Origin: Thiohalocapsa sp963698775
Lineage (GTDB): Bacteria; Pseudomonadota; Gammaproteobacteria; Chromatiales; Chromatiaceae
NCBI GenBank assembly: GCA_963698775.1
Contig: CAVOSE010000009.1
Span: 62,001-126,000 of the forward strand
Length of the DNA: 64,000 nucleotides
Reading direction: 5' to 3'
In this document: positions 16,748 to 25,913 of the stretch, in pieces
How the letters are laid out: every line of letters starts with the position of its first letter
How positions within the stretch are numbered: position 1 is the first letter of the stretch
Notes under the pieces: model-generated
Databases searched by the model: none
The model's input: the letters and a program-made list of their open reading frames with translations, nothing else
What the model was told of the DNA's origin: nothing
Program-made: the position numbers and the translations under genes

Positions 16748-18589
16748 ATGTACATATCTTTACGCGGCGCCCTGTTCGGCGCCATCCCCCTTTGGGCATT
16801 GCCGCTGCTGATGGCCGCGGCGCTCTTCTCCGCTGTCCCGGCGTTCGCTCAGGACAGTGGCGGCGCCGTCTCGGAGTCGCTCCCGGCCCCGGCTCCGGTC
16901 CTGGAGTCGGTGAGCCCTACGCCGGCCGTTGAAGATGCAAGTCTGAAGGACGCAGACATCGTTGCATCGGACGCTGGGGCCCCGGGCGGCATCGATGAGT
17001 TAACGGCCGACATGGTCTACGCGGTCCTGGTCGGCGAGGTCGCGGTCCAGCGTGAAGCCCATGACACGGCGTTCACACATTATCTGCGCGCCGCGCGCTT
17101 GTCGCGTGATCCCACCATGGCCGAGCTTGCCGCCCGAGCGGCGCTCTCTTCGGGCAATCCGCAGGACGCAGTGCTCGCAACGACCCTGTGGGCAGAGCTT
17201 GACCCGGTCTCGTCCCGAGCAAAGCAGATCAGTGCTTATGCGCAGATCGATGCCGGCAACCGCGAAGCCGCGCTTACCGACCTCGCTGACTTGATTGACC
17301 TGGCGGCGGATCGCGGTCATGGCTATATGCAGGCGGCGCAAATGCTCTCGCGTGTACCGGAACCGGCGGAGCGTGTGGAGATGATGCGCCAGCTGGTCGC
17401 CGACGATGCCGACAATGCTGATGCGCAATACGCCCTGGCCATGCTGGCGGCGGGCGCCGACGACGCGCAGGCCGCGCGTGCCCACGCGGAGCGCGCCGCC
17501 GCGCTGCGACCGGGATGGAACGAACCGCGCGTCTTCCTAGTGAGGCTCTTGGTTTCGGAGGATCGTCGTGACGATGCGATGGTGGTGCTCGGCGATTTCT
17601 TGGCGGCCGAGCCCAACGACCTGGAGCTAGAACTGCTGTGGGCCCAGCTTCACATAGAGGCGGAGGACTATGACGCCGCGCTGGGGATGTTCGACGATAT
17701 CCTTGCCCGTGGCCCTGGGCAGCCCGACGTGCTGTTTACCGCCGCCGTCCTCGCCTTGGAGATCGAGGATGCCGATAGAGCACGCGCCTATCTCACGCAA
17801 TTGCGCCAGACTGGTGCTCGCGCGAATGACACCGCCTATCTCTTGGGCCAGGCCGAAGAACTGGCCGGGAACAAGGCCTTGGCATTGGACTGGTATGCCA
17901 AGGTCAGGGGCGAGAATGCGACCAACGCGCGGGTTCGGATTGCCGGAATTCATGCCGATCGTGGCGAGGTGCCGCAGGCGCGCGAGATCCTGCAGCAGTT
18001 GCGCGACCAATATCCGGCCGACGTCACGACCTTCTACCTGATCGAGGGTGAGCTGTTGCGCGAACGCGACCTGGAGCAGCAGGCCATCGCCGTCTACAGC
18101 GCTGCGCTCGACCAAGCCCCGGACAACCCTGATTTGCTCTATGCCCGCGCCATGCTCGCCGTGGGCATGGACAGGGTCGATCTGCTGGAGCAGGATTTGC
18201 GACGCATCCTGACTGCCGATCCAGATCACGTCGACGCCCTGAACGCGCTCGGCTACACGCTAGCAGACCGTACCGATCGCTTCTCTGAAGCCCAGAGCCT
18301 GATTGAGCGTGCCTTGCAACTGCGGCCCGATGAGCCGGCGATTCTGGACAGCATGGGGTGGGTGCTGTATCGAATGGGCAACGCGAAAGATGCCGAGCCC
18401 TACCTGCGCCAGGCGCTAGAAGGCGTGTTCGATGCCGAGATTGCGGCCCACCTCGGTGAGGTGCTTTGGGTGCTCGACAAGCAGGACGAGGCGCGAGACG
18501 TCTGGGAGCGCGCATTGGCGGAAGACCCGAAGCACGAGTATCTGCTGCGCACCATGGGGCGCCACCGGATTAGCCAGAGCGGTCATTGA
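16748..18589 (+). CDS. Exported tetratricopeptide-repeat protein of the hemA-ispE region
   Basis: This 613-residue protein has a signal peptide (about residues 1-36, ending VPAFAQD) and then tandem TPR units through most of its length. The clearest are RARAYLTQL, AREILQQLRDQYP, AIAVYSAALDQAPDNPDLLYARA, HVDALNALGYTLADRTDRF and EAQSLIERALQLRPDEPAI. It should be periplasmic or anchored outside the inner membrane and work by protein-protein contact. Similar TPR proteins occupy this place next to lolB and ispE in other gammaproteobacteria. I chose the ATG at 16748 because it gives a proper signal peptide; an ATG at 16697 would add 17 residues. The stop overlaps the following ispE region. Confidence 0.88.
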   Translation: MYISLRGALFGAIPLWALPLLMAAALFSAVPAFAQDSGGAVSESLPAPAPVLESVSPTPAVEDASLKDADIVASDAGAPGGIDELTADMVYAVLVGEVAVQREAHDTAFTHYLRAARLSRDPTMAELAARAALSSGNPQDAVLATTLWAELDPVSSRAKQISAYAQIDAGNREAALTDLADLIDLAADRGHGYMQAAQMLSRVPEPAERVEMMRQLVADDADNADAQYALAMLAAGADDAQAARAHAERAAALRPGWNEPRVFLVRLLVSEDRRDDAMVVLGDFLAAEPNDLELELLWAQLHIEAEDYDAALGMFDDILARGPGQPDVLFTAAVLALEIEDADRARAYLTQLRQTGARANDTAYLLGQAEELAGNKALALDWYAKVRGENATNARVRIAGIHADRGEVPQAREILQQLRDQYPADVTTFYLIEGELLRERDLEQQAIAVYSAALDQAPDNPDLLYARAMLAVGMDRVDLLEQDLRRILTADPDHVDALNALGYTLADRTDRFSEAQSLIERALQLRPDEPAILDSMGWVLYRMGNAKDAEPYLRQALEGVFDAEIAAHLGEVLWVLDKQDEARDVWERALAEDPKHEYLLRTMGRHRISQSGH

Positions 18590-18591
18590 GC

Positions 18592-19440
18592 ATGTTACCG
18601 ATTGCCGCCGCGGACGGCGCCTGGCTGGCCCCCGCGAAACTGAACCTCATGCTGCGCGTTGTCGGGCGCCGCGCCGACGGCTATCACCTGCTACAGACGG
18701 TGTTTCAGTTCATCGATCGCTGTGACCGCCTGTACTTCGAACCGCGCCTGGACGGACAGGTGATGCGGCGTCGAGGGGCGCCTGGCGTTCTGCCGGAGCA
18801 AGACCTGGTGGTGCGTTCGGCGCTGTCGTTGCAAGCGCACACCGGCTGCGCCGATGGTGCCACCATCGACGTGGATAAGGTCTTGCCGATGGGGGGCGGC
18901 CTCGGTGGCGGTAGTTCCGATGCCGCAACGACGCTGCTTGCCTTGAACCGCCTCTGGGATTTGGGGCTCGACATCGACACCCTCGCGCAGATTGGTCTGC
19001 AATTGGGTGCCGACGTGCCGGTGTTCGTGCGCGGCCACGCGGCTTGGGCCGAGGGTGTGGGCGAGCGCTTGACGGCGGTGGAACTCCCCGAGCCCTGGTT
19101 CGTGGTGCTGACGCCGCCGGTCTCGGTATCGACGGCAGCCGTATTTTCCGATCCGGAATTGACACGAAATTCGCGGTCCGTCACAATGGCCGACTTCCTG
19201 GCTGGCGCTGACGACAACGATTGTCTCGACATCGTTCTGTCACGCTATCCAGTGGTCGCCGACGCCTTCGACTGGCTGAGCCAGCAGGGTGGGGTTGCGC
19301 GCTTAACCGGCACCGGCGGTTGCGTGTTCTCGGTCTTCTCCGACGAGCGCAACGCGCGCCAGGTGGCCGCTGCTGCTCCGGCGCGGTACTCGGCATTCGT
19401 GGCACGCGGTTGTAACCGTTCGCCGCTGTTTGCCGCCTAG
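18592..19440 (+). CDS. ispE: 4-diphosphocytidyl-2-C-methyl-D-erythritol kinase IspE
   Basis: IspE phosphorylates CDP-methylerythritol in the MEP pathway for isoprenoid precursors. It belongs to the GHMP kinases. The ATP-binding glycine loop is PMGGGLGGGSSDAATTLLAL, the N-terminal PAKLNLMLRVVGRRADGYH is standard, and GADVPVFVRGHAAWAEGVGE and LTGTGGCVFSVF complete the signature. The start is ATG 18592; a TTG two codons earlier overlaps the stop of the TPR gene. The gene normally found between them in gammaproteobacteria, lolB, is absent here. tRNA-Gln and prs follow. Confidence 0.96.
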   Translation: MLPIAAADGAWLAPAKLNLMLRVVGRRADGYHLLQTVFQFIDRCDRLYFEPRLDGQVMRRRGAPGVLPEQDLVVRSALSLQAHTGCADGATIDVDKVLPMGGGLGGGSSDAATTLLALNRLWDLGLDIDTLAQIGLQLGADVPVFVRGHAAWAEGVGERLTAVELPEPWFVVLTPPVSVSTAAVFSDPELTRNSRSVTMADFLAGADDNDCLDIVLSRYPVVADAFDWLSQQGGVARLTGTGGCVFSVFSDERNARQVAAAAPARYSAFVARGCNRSPLFAA

Positions 19441-19613
19441 GCGCTAGGATGGCTAGCCTCTAGGGCGGCAGTGGCCCGGTCGAGCTTCGGTGGCGCTATT
19501 CGGAGGGCCGCGCTTGATTTGTCGGCCGTTGCCGAGACGAGCCGGCGCGTGGCCCATGATCCGGAGCCGGTGGGCAAACAGCGGTCGCCGAGGCAATTAA
19601 ACTGACCAAAATT

Positions 19614-19688
19614 TGGGGCGTCGCCAAGCGGTAAGGCACTGGGTTTTGATCCCAGCATTCCCAGGTTCGAATCCTGGCGCCCCAGCCA
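19614..19688 (+). tRNA. tRNA-Gln (UUG)
   Basis: This is a complete 75-base cloverleaf. The acceptor arms TGGGGCG and CGCCCCA pair, the anticodon loop is TTTTGAT with anticodon TTG, the T arm is CCAGG-TTCGAAT-CCTGG, and the 3' CCA is encoded. It lies between ispE and prs, its standard gammaproteobacterial place. Confidence 0.97.
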
Positions 19689-19740
19689 TTTCATCTATCC
19701 TTCGAAGCCAAATTGGCCAGAATCGACGAGAGGTAAGGTC

Positions 19741-20694
19741 GTGCCCGCCAGCCACATGATGGTGTTCTCCGGGAACGCCAACCCCGGCCTGGCCGCGGAG
19801 ATCGCTGCCCATCTGAGCTTGCCCCTCGGCAAGACCGTCGTCGGGCAATTCAGCGATGGCGAGGTGATGACCGAGATCCAGGAGAACGTCCGCGGGCGCG
19901 ATGTTTTCGTCTTGCAGCCGACCTGCGCGCCCACCAACGACAACCTTATCGAATTGTTGGTGATGGTTGACGCATTGCGCTGGGCGTCCGCCAAGCGCAT
20001 TACGGCGGTGATCCCTTACTTCGGCTACGCCCGCCAGGACCGGCGGCCGCGCTCGGCTCGGGTGCCCATCACCGCGCGTCTCGTCGCGAAGATGATCGGC
20101 TCTGCGGGCGCCGATCGCGTTTTGACCATGGATCTGCACGCGGACCAGATCCAGGGCTTTTTCGACATCCCGGTCGACAACGTCTACGCCTCTCCGATTC
20201 TGCTCGGCGATATTTGGCGCCGCAAATACCCGGCGTTGATGGTCGTATCTCCCGACGTGGGTGGTGTCGTTCGCGCCCGTGCCCTGGCTAAGCGTTTGGA
20301 TGATGCCGACCTGGCCATTATCGACAAGCGTCGGCCGCGGCCGAACGAGGCCAAGGTGATGAATATCATCGGTGACGTCGACGGGCGATGCTGCGTGCTC
20401 ATCGACGACCTGGTCGATACGGCCGGTACCCTTTGCCAGGCCGCGGCCGCGCTAAAAGCGCATGGTGCCGCGCAGGTGGTTGCCTACTGCACGCACCCGG
20501 TGTTGTCGGGACCCGCCGTCTCGAACATCAATGCCTCGGTGCTCGATGAGCTGGTGGTGACCAATACCATCCCGCTGCAGCCGGACGCGCTCGCTTGCGA
20601 CAAGATTCGTCAGCTCAGCATCGGCGAGTTGCTGGCGGAGACCATGCGCCGGGTGTCCAACGAGGAATCTGTCAGCTCGCTGTTTGTGGACTGA
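19741..20694 (+). CDS. prs: Ribose-phosphate pyrophosphokinase
   Basis: Prs makes PRPP from ribose 5-phosphate and ATP, feeding nucleotide, histidine, tryptophan and NAD synthesis. It has 317 residues, the class I size. Motifs seen are FSDGEVMTEIQENVRGRDVF, YFGYARQDRR, the MDLHADQIQGFF metal and flexible-loop region, VVSPDVGGVVRARALA and the PRPP loop LIDDLVDTAGTLC. I chose the GTG at 19741, which follows a GAGAGGTAAG ribosome-binding site; the ATG at 19756 is an alternative with a shorter N-terminus. Confidence 0.97.
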   Translation: MPASHMMVFSGNANPGLAAEIAAHLSLPLGKTVVGQFSDGEVMTEIQENVRGRDVFVLQPTCAPTNDNLIELLVMVDALRWASAKRITAVIPYFGYARQDRRPRSARVPITARLVAKMIGSAGADRVLTMDLHADQIQGFFDIPVDNVYASPILLGDIWRRKYPALMVVSPDVGGVVRARALAKRLDDADLAIIDKRRPRPNEAKVMNIIGDVDGRCCVLIDDLVDTAGTLCQAAAALKAHGAAQVVAYCTHPVLSGPAVSNINASVLDELVVTNTIPLQPDALACDKIRQLSIGELLAETMRRVSNEESVSSLFVD

Positions 20695-20810
20695 CGCCGG
20701 CCCTGGCGTCGATGCCCTCAATTCATACCGGCCGCCATGCTGGGGGTCGGGCAATGCACGGTCGCCCTGGTCGCGGGTCGTCGGTGCTTTTTTCGTGATG
20801 GAGATCAGCC

Positions 20811-21443
20811 ATGAGTGAATCTTTTGAGGTCGTTGCCGAGACGCGCAGCGACGAGGGGAAGGGTGCGAGCCGCCGCCTTCGTCGCCAGGGCCTGGTGCCA
20901 GGCATTGTCTACGGCGGGCATAAAGAGCCGCAGATGATCACACTGTCCCACAGTGATCTGTTGCGCAAGCTTGAGGAAGAGTCCTTCTACTCGAGTTTGC
21001 TCGACCTAAAGGTCGGCGATGTTGCCGCCAAGGTCGTGCTCAAGGATCTGCAGCGGCATCCTGCCAAGCCCTTCATCCTGCACGTAGATTTCCAGCGTGT
21101 GAGCATGGAGGAGCGACTGCGCATGACCGTGCCTCTGCACTTCGAGAACGAGGAAATCGCCAAGGGCGTCAAGGCCGGCGGCAAGGTCTCGCATAACGTC
21201 ACCGAGCTGGAGATCAGTTGCCTACCCAAAGATCTGCCGGAGTACATCGAGGTCGACGTTGCGGAAATGGAGATCGGGGACATTGTGCATGTCTCTGACC
21301 TGGCGCTGCCGGAGGGGGTCGAGCTGACCAGCTCAATTGATGTCGATACGCCCGTCGTGTTGATCCACGCGGGTTACAGCGACGCCGAACCCGAGGAAGG
21401 GGAAGAGGGCGAAGAGGGAGCCGAAGGCGAGCCAGAGGCCTGA
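20811..21443 (+). CDS. rplY: 50S ribosomal protein L25, long CTC form
   Basis: L25 binds 5S rRNA in the large subunit. This is the two-domain CTC (general stress) form of 210 residues. The N-terminal L25 domain includes GASRRLRRQGLVPGIVYGG, and the middle has FILHVDFQRVSMEERLRMTVPLHF. A TL5-like C-terminal domain ends in a Glu-rich tail (EEGEEGEEGAEGEPEA). A GGAG ribosome-binding site precedes the ATG. The order prs-rplY-pth is standard, and a strong terminator follows. Confidence 0.97.
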   Translation: MSESFEVVAETRSDEGKGASRRLRRQGLVPGIVYGGHKEPQMITLSHSDLLRKLEEESFYSSLLDLKVGDVAAKVVLKDLQRHPAKPFILHVDFQRVSMEERLRMTVPLHFENEEIAKGVKAGGKVSHNVTELEISCLPKDLPEYIEVDVAEMEIGDIVHVSDLALPEGVELTSSIDVDTPVVLIHAGYSDAEPEEGEEGEEGAEGEPEA

Positions 21444-21484
21444 CGACGCGCTACCCGACTGGGGTCCCCCGATTGGGTCTTTGG

Positions 21485-21523
21485 CGCCCGCGGTAGTGAT
21501 GACTGCCGCGGGCGTTTCGTTTT
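21485..21523 (+). terminator. Rho-independent terminator after rplY
   Basis: A 13-pair stem (CGCCCGCGGTAGT with ACTGCCGCGGGCG, one G-U pair) and a four-base loop GATG are followed directly by TTTCGTTTT. It lies just before the AGGAGG ribosome-binding site of pth, so pth must be read through or have its own promoter. Confidence 0.88.
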
Positions 21524-21540
21524 AGGAGGTTCAGTGCACG

Positions 21541-22126
21541 ATGTCAGATAGCGGCATCCGGCTGATCGTCGGGCTCGGGAACCCGGGGCCGGACTATGAG
21601 GCCACCCGGCATAATGCGGGTTTCTGGTTGGTGGACCGTCTGGCCGCCGACCATCACGGGCAATTCCGAGCCGAGGCCAAGTTCCAAGGCATGTTGGCTC
21701 GGATCACGGTGGCGGGGCAGGATCTGCGTCTGTTAAAGCCAGCCACGTTCATGAATCATAGTGGCCGCGCCGTCGCGGCGGTGGCGCGCTACTTCGACAT
21801 CCCCACCGCGACAAATCCTGGTCGCCTACGATGAATTGGACCTGCCGGCCGGGCGCATCAAGCTCAAGCAAGGAGGCGGGCATGCGGGACACAATGGAAT
21901 GCGTGACACCATCACCGCCCTTGGTAATCCCGATTTTTGGCGTTTGCGAATCGGTATCGACCATCCGGGCAGTAAGCATCAGGTGGTCGGTTATGTGCTA
22001 GGTCGGCCGTCAAAAGAAGACGCCGCGGCGATCGATGGCGCGCTTGACGCCGCGGAACACACCCTGCCGCAGCTGATGGCAGGCGAGTTTCAGTTGGCGA
22101 TGAACAGGCTACACACTGCGCCTTGA
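21541..22126 (+). pseudogene. pth: Peptidyl-tRNA hydrolase gene with a +1 frameshift
   Basis: Pth frees peptides from prematurely released peptidyl-tRNA and is essential in most bacteria. The first frame gives GLGNPGPDYEATRHNAGFWL (catalytic His) and KPATFMNHSGRAVAAVARYFDIP, then leaves the family at a CCCC run (21801-21804) and stops at 21834. The next frame continues exactly with RQILVAYDELDLPAGRIKLK, GGGHAGHNGMRD and RIGIDHPG to the stop at 22126. Removing one C restores FDIPPRQILVAYDELD and a protein of about 194 residues, the normal length. All catalytic residues (Asn, His, Asp) remain. A sequencing or assembly error, a real mutation or programmed frameshifting could explain this. Confidence 0.9.
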
Positions 22127-22666
22127 ACTTTTTCCGTGGTCGGCGTTTTTTTGGCGCGAGCGGGGGCATCTAGGGTACGCTCATCGCTCATCGCGGTCCG
22201 CCTAACGATCGTGTCGTATTTCTGCAAAATGGATAATCTACGCAACAGTTGCCGCGACAGCTTGCGCGATGTTGCCGCTTCGGTCTGCTGCTGCCTCGAT
22301 CTGTCGCGTAGCTCTGAAAACCAGGCTGCAACTGCGTGTCTGGGGTTGTTTGTGGCGATTTAGCCTGCCTTCGCTGATAGAGTGGTTCCGAGAACCCATA
22401 AGTATTCTTAATCGCTGATTTTCCGCCAGTCCTTTAGTCGAGTCTGGTTTGACAAAACGCAATAATTGCGTAGTATTTGCGTCGAACAGACAGCGTTTAG
22501 TTTTTGATACATTCGACGGTGGTCTGACCGCCCTTGACAACTAGCGCGTCTGTTGAATCGGGGTGGCGGTGTCTTGCTGTTCAAGATGATGAGCGAGTAA
22601 CGATTCACGCATCGCCACCAAGCCTAGGGCGACATAAGCGACTAGTAACACTGGCGGAGGATGGTT
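22127..22666. other. 540-base gap between pth and the FadL-type gene
   Basis: No gene is supported. The ychF gene that usually follows pth in gammaproteobacteria is absent. The stretch is richer in A and T than its surroundings and carries a good promoter at 22449-22476, which leaves a 5' leader of roughly 180 bases before the outer-membrane protein gene. No riboswitch class was recognised in that leader. Confidence 0.6.
22449..22476 (+). promoter_or_regulatory. Sigma-70 promoter for the FadL-type gene
   Basis: TTGACA (perfect -35) is followed by a 16-base spacer and TAGTAT (four of six). It points to the outer-membrane protein gene that starts about 190 bases downstream. The surrounding AT-rich stretch strengthens the case. 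Confidence 0.6.
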
Positions 22667-24187
22667 GTGAGAATTTCATCGACACAGATTTTATCCGCGG
22701 CGATCGCGTTTGCGGCGACGCTGCCGGCATCGGCTTGGGCAACGAACGGTTACTTCTCCCATGGCTGGGGCACGAAGTCGAAGGCGATGGCGGGTGTGGC
22801 CACTGCTCTTCCGCAGGACACCTTGGTGTCGGCCACCAATCCAGCCGGTATGGCCTTCCTTGGCCAGCGCCTCGATCTTGGCGTCTCGTTCTTCAACCCG
22901 TCTCCCCGTGGCTACGAAGCCAAAAACGACTATCCCACCCAGACGGTTCCAGCTACAGATGGAACCAATAATTTTAGTGTGGAATTCCCGACGGGCGGCT
23001 TCGTGACGCCAGGCCGCTATGACAGCGATAGCGATTGGTTCCTCATCCCGAGTTTTGGCTACAACCATCCGCTGAATGACCGCAGCACCATTGGCGTCAG
23101 CGTCTACGGCAACGGCGGGATGAATACCGACTACAGCAATGCGGTGTGGGAGAACTTCGCCCCTGCCCCGAACCAGCAAGTGGTTAATGGTCAGCCGGTC
23201 GTCGCGACCCTGCCGCCGGGAACGCCGCTCGATCAGGGCGGGCGGGTCTTGATCCAGAACGGCGGACCGGTACCCGTGACGCAGCCGATTCCAGGCGGTC
23301 AAAACGGCAATCCCAACGGCTTTCTGAGCGCTACTGAACCGACCGGCGTGAATCTTGAGCAGCTGTTCATCGAGGTGCCGTACACGATAAGAATCGGCGA
23401 GGGGAAGCAGGCGTTTGGCATCGCCCCAGTGTTCGCCGCCCAGAGCTTAGAGGTCAAGGGGCTCCAGCCCTTCCAGGCCGCGTCCGTGGATCCGACCAAT
23501 GTGACCAACAATGGGACAGACTGGTCCTATGGTTTCGGCCTACACCTCGGATGGTATGGTGAGGTGACGGACCAGTTGGCGCTTGGCCTGTCGTACAGGA
23601 CCAAAATGTGGATGTCCGCCTTCGATAAGTACAGCGGGCTGTTGGCGGACGACGGCAACTTTGACATCCCTGCGATGTTCAACTTCGGTCTTGCGTACAA
23701 GGCACGGCCCGATGTCACGCTGGCCTTCGACTATCAGCACATTTTCTATGACGAGATTCAGGCGATCTCGAATTCCAACGACATCGATCTTTCGCCCTGT
23801 TTCGGCGCCTCACCCTTGCCGTCGTACTGTCTCGGCGCAAGGTCTGGCCTTGGCTTTGGCTGGAAGAGTCAGGATATCTTCAAGCTCGGCGTGCGCTGGG
23901 ATCAGAGCGACAAGCTGAAGCTCTTCGGTGGCGTGAGTTACAACACTGAGTTGCTGAAGTCAAACCAACAGGCCCTTTTCAATATTCTGACTCCTGCAAC
24001 GATTCGCTGGCACCTCAGCGCCGGCGCGACCTACGTGCACAGCGCGAAGAACGAGTTCAACCTGTCCTACACCTACATGCCCAAAGAGACCATCGATGGC
24101 ACAAGCCCCTCGATAACGCAGGCGCAATCCGGCAACATCTACATGCAGCAGCAAGACATCGAGATCAGTTGGACCCATCGCTTCTGA
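22667..24187 (+). CDS. FadL/OmpP1-family outer-membrane transport protein
   Basis: This outer-membrane beta-barrel of the FadL/TodX family has about 506 residues. These channels carry hydrophobic compounds such as long-chain fatty acids. A signal peptide ends at ASAWA. The mature start NGYFSHGWGTKSKAMAGVATA and the NPAGMAFLGQRLDLGVSFF plug region are family typical. Alternating strands run to a C-terminal phenylalanine (ISWTHRF), the barrel-insertion signal. The GTG at 22667 is preferred because GGAGG lies six bases upstream; the ATG at 22661 abuts the ribosome-binding site. A long loop rich in Pro, Gly and Asn near residues 165-225 is unusual. The actual substrate is unknown. Confidence 0.9.
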   Translation: MRISSTQILSAAIAFAATLPASAWATNGYFSHGWGTKSKAMAGVATALPQDTLVSATNPAGMAFLGQRLDLGVSFFNPSPRGYEAKNDYPTQTVPATDGTNNFSVEFPTGGFVTPGRYDSDSDWFLIPSFGYNHPLNDRSTIGVSVYGNGGMNTDYSNAVWENFAPAPNQQVVNGQPVVATLPPGTPLDQGGRVLIQNGGPVPVTQPIPGGQNGNPNGFLSATEPTGVNLEQLFIEVPYTIRIGEGKQAFGIAPVFAAQSLEVKGLQPFQAASVDPTNVTNNGTDWSYGFGLHLGWYGEVTDQLALGLSYRTKMWMSAFDKYSGLLADDGNFDIPAMFNFGLAYKARPDVTLAFDYQHIFYDEIQAISNSNDIDLSPCFGASPLPSYCLGARSGLGFGWKSQDIFKLGVRWDQSDKLKLFGGVSYNTELLKSNQQALFNILTPATIRWHLSAGATYVHSAKNEFNLSYTYMPKETIDGTSPSITQAQSGNIYMQQQDIEISWTHRF

Positions 24188-24569
24188 TTCGATTTGGGGT
24201 GCGACGCGCTCGCGGTGGCTAAGGGCAAGTCCACCCCCCCCTTTTTTTTGGGCGGTCTGCCGTCCGCCCCGCAGGGGTTCGCCCTGCGGAGCGGGATTAG
24301 ATCAAGCCGGAACCCAAGCAAGTCCGGCCGAAGCCACCCCCTCCATACTCCACGGAAACACGGTAATCTGCCCGACGACTGCGTAGCTCAAGGAAACGGC
24401 TCGTAGGCGCTAAGGCGATTTCTGTCAAATCCCATACCAGCTGACTTGTCTTGACGCCCGCCTTCCGTGTCGCACCGGCAATCACATAACTCGGCTATGC
24501 TCCTGCCGGTGCTCCTTAAAGTCGAACCTCAATCCGGCGTCATCTGGTAAGAAATTCTCCGGCAAGCGC
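24188..24569. other. 382-base gap between convergent fadL-type and ugd genes
   Basis: No gene is supported. The notable content is a homopolymer pair, C8 (24234-24241) then T8 (24242-24249), followed by two hairpins (see the next entry). The rest shows nothing recognisable. Confidence 0.6.
24234..24289. repeat. C8-T8 homopolymer tract followed by two GC-rich hairpins
   Basis: After eight C and eight T come GGGCGG and CCGCCC (24250-24255 with 24264-24269). A perfect 8-pair stem CCGCAGGG/CCCTGCGG (24269-24276 with 24282-24289, loop GTTCG) follows. For the upstream + gene the T run comes before the stems, so it is not an ordinary rho-independent terminator. It may still stop transcription from either convergent gene. 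Confidence 0.6.
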
Positions 24570-25913
24570 CTAACCCGCGGACGCCGCTGCGGGGACCCTG
24601 CCGATTGAGACGTAGGTGAGCCCCGCCGAGACCACTTGGCTCGGTTCGAAGATGTTGCGTCCGTCAAACACGACGGGTTCGCGCAGCATGTTCCTGATGG
24701 CTCCGAAATCCGGGCTGCGGAACTGCGCCCACTCGGTCACGATGGCCAGCGCATCGGCGCCCTCCAAGGCTGCCATCTGATCGTCCACCAGTACCAGATC
24801 GTCGCGCTCACCATAGATGCGGTGCGTCTCTTCCGCCGCCACCGGGTCGAAGGCACGCACCTTTGCCCCGGCGCGCCAGAGGTGTTCCATCAGGCGCCGA
24901 CTGGACGCCTCGCGCATGTCGTCCGTGTTGGGTTTGAAGGCGAGACCCCAAAGGGCGATGGTCTTTCCGGCGAGGTCACCGCCGAAATGGGTGCTGATCT
25001 TTTGGTAAAGAATGTCTTTTTGACGGTGATTGACGGCTTCGACGGATTGCAGCAGCTCGGGTTTGTAGCCGATCGCGACCGCCGTGCGTTCCAGGGCCTG
25101 CACGTCTTTCGGGAAGCAGGAGCCGCCGTAACCGCAGCCCGGGTAGATGAACTGATAGCCGATGCGTGGGTCGGAGCCGATGCCGATGCGAACCTGTTCG
25201 ATATCCGCTCCGACTGCCTCCGCGATGTTCGACAGCTCATTCATAAAGCTGATCTTGGTCGCAAGCATTGCGTTGGCCGCGTACTTGGTTAACTCGGCGG
25301 AGCGGATATCCATGACCATGACGCGGTCGTGGTTGCGGTTGAAGGGGGCATAGAGGGCCCGCAGCAACTCACCGGTACGCGGGTTGTCGGTACCGACGAT
25401 GACGCGGTCGGGGCGCATGAAGTCTTCGATCGCGGCGCCTTCCTTCAAGAACTCGGGGTTGGACACCACGTCGAATTCATGCGCTGCGCCGCGCTCCGAC
25501 AGGGTCGCGCGGATGGTGTCCGCAACACGGTCGGCCGTGCCCACCGGTACCGTCGACTTGTCGACGACGATCCGGTAGCCGGACATGTGCTCGCCTATGG
25601 TCTTGGCCACGCTGAGCACGTGGCGCAGGTCCGCTGAGCCGTCCTCGTCCGGCGGTGTGCCGACGGCGATGAACTGAAACAGTCCGTGCGCAACGCCGGC
25701 GGCGAGGTCGGTAGAGAAGGCTAGTCGGCCTGCTTCCCGATTCTTGCGGATCAAGTCCTCCAGCCCCGGCTCAAAGATGGGTACACCGTCGTTATTGAGC
25801 ACCGCGATCTTGCGCTCGTCGACGTCGACGCAGAGCACATTGTTGCCGACTTCCGCGAGGCATGCGCCCGTCACCAGGCCGACATATCCGCTACCGAAAA
25901 TTGTGACGTCCAT
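24570..25913 (-). CDS. ugd: UDP-glucose 6-dehydrogenase
   Basis: The enzyme oxidises UDP-glucose twice with NAD+ to UDP-glucuronate, a precursor of capsule, exopolysaccharide or lipopolysaccharide sugars. It has 447 residues. The NAD loop is FGSGYVGLVTGACLAEVGN, with VDKSTVPVGTADRV and SNPEFLKEGAAIEDFMRPDR. The catalytic cysteine lies in GCGYGGSCFPKDVQAL, and WGLAFKPNTDDMREASS completes the signature. It stands alone with no other polysaccharide gene next to it. Its ATG is followed downstream of transcription only by the gap holding the C8-T8 tract. Confidence 0.96.
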   Translation of the reverse strand: MDVTIFGSGYVGLVTGACLAEVGNNVLCVDVDERKIAVLNNDGVPIFEPGLEDLIRKNREAGRLAFSTDLAAGVAHGLFQFIAVGTPPDEDGSADLRHVLSVAKTIGEHMSGYRIVVDKSTVPVGTADRVADTIRATLSERGAAHEFDVVSNPEFLKEGAAIEDFMRPDRVIVGTDNPRTGELLRALYAPFNRNHDRVMVMDIRSAELTKYAANAMLATKISFMNELSNIAEAVGADIEQVRIGIGSDPRIGYQFIYPGCGYGGSCFPKDVQALERTAVAIGYKPELLQSVEAVNHRQKDILYQKISTHFGGDLAGKTIALWGLAFKPNTDDMREASSRRLMEHLWRAGAKVRAFDPVAAEETHRIYGERDDLVLVDDQMAALEGADALAIVTEWAQFRSPDFGAIRNMLREPVVFDGRNIFEPSQVVSAGLTYVSIGRVPAAASAG

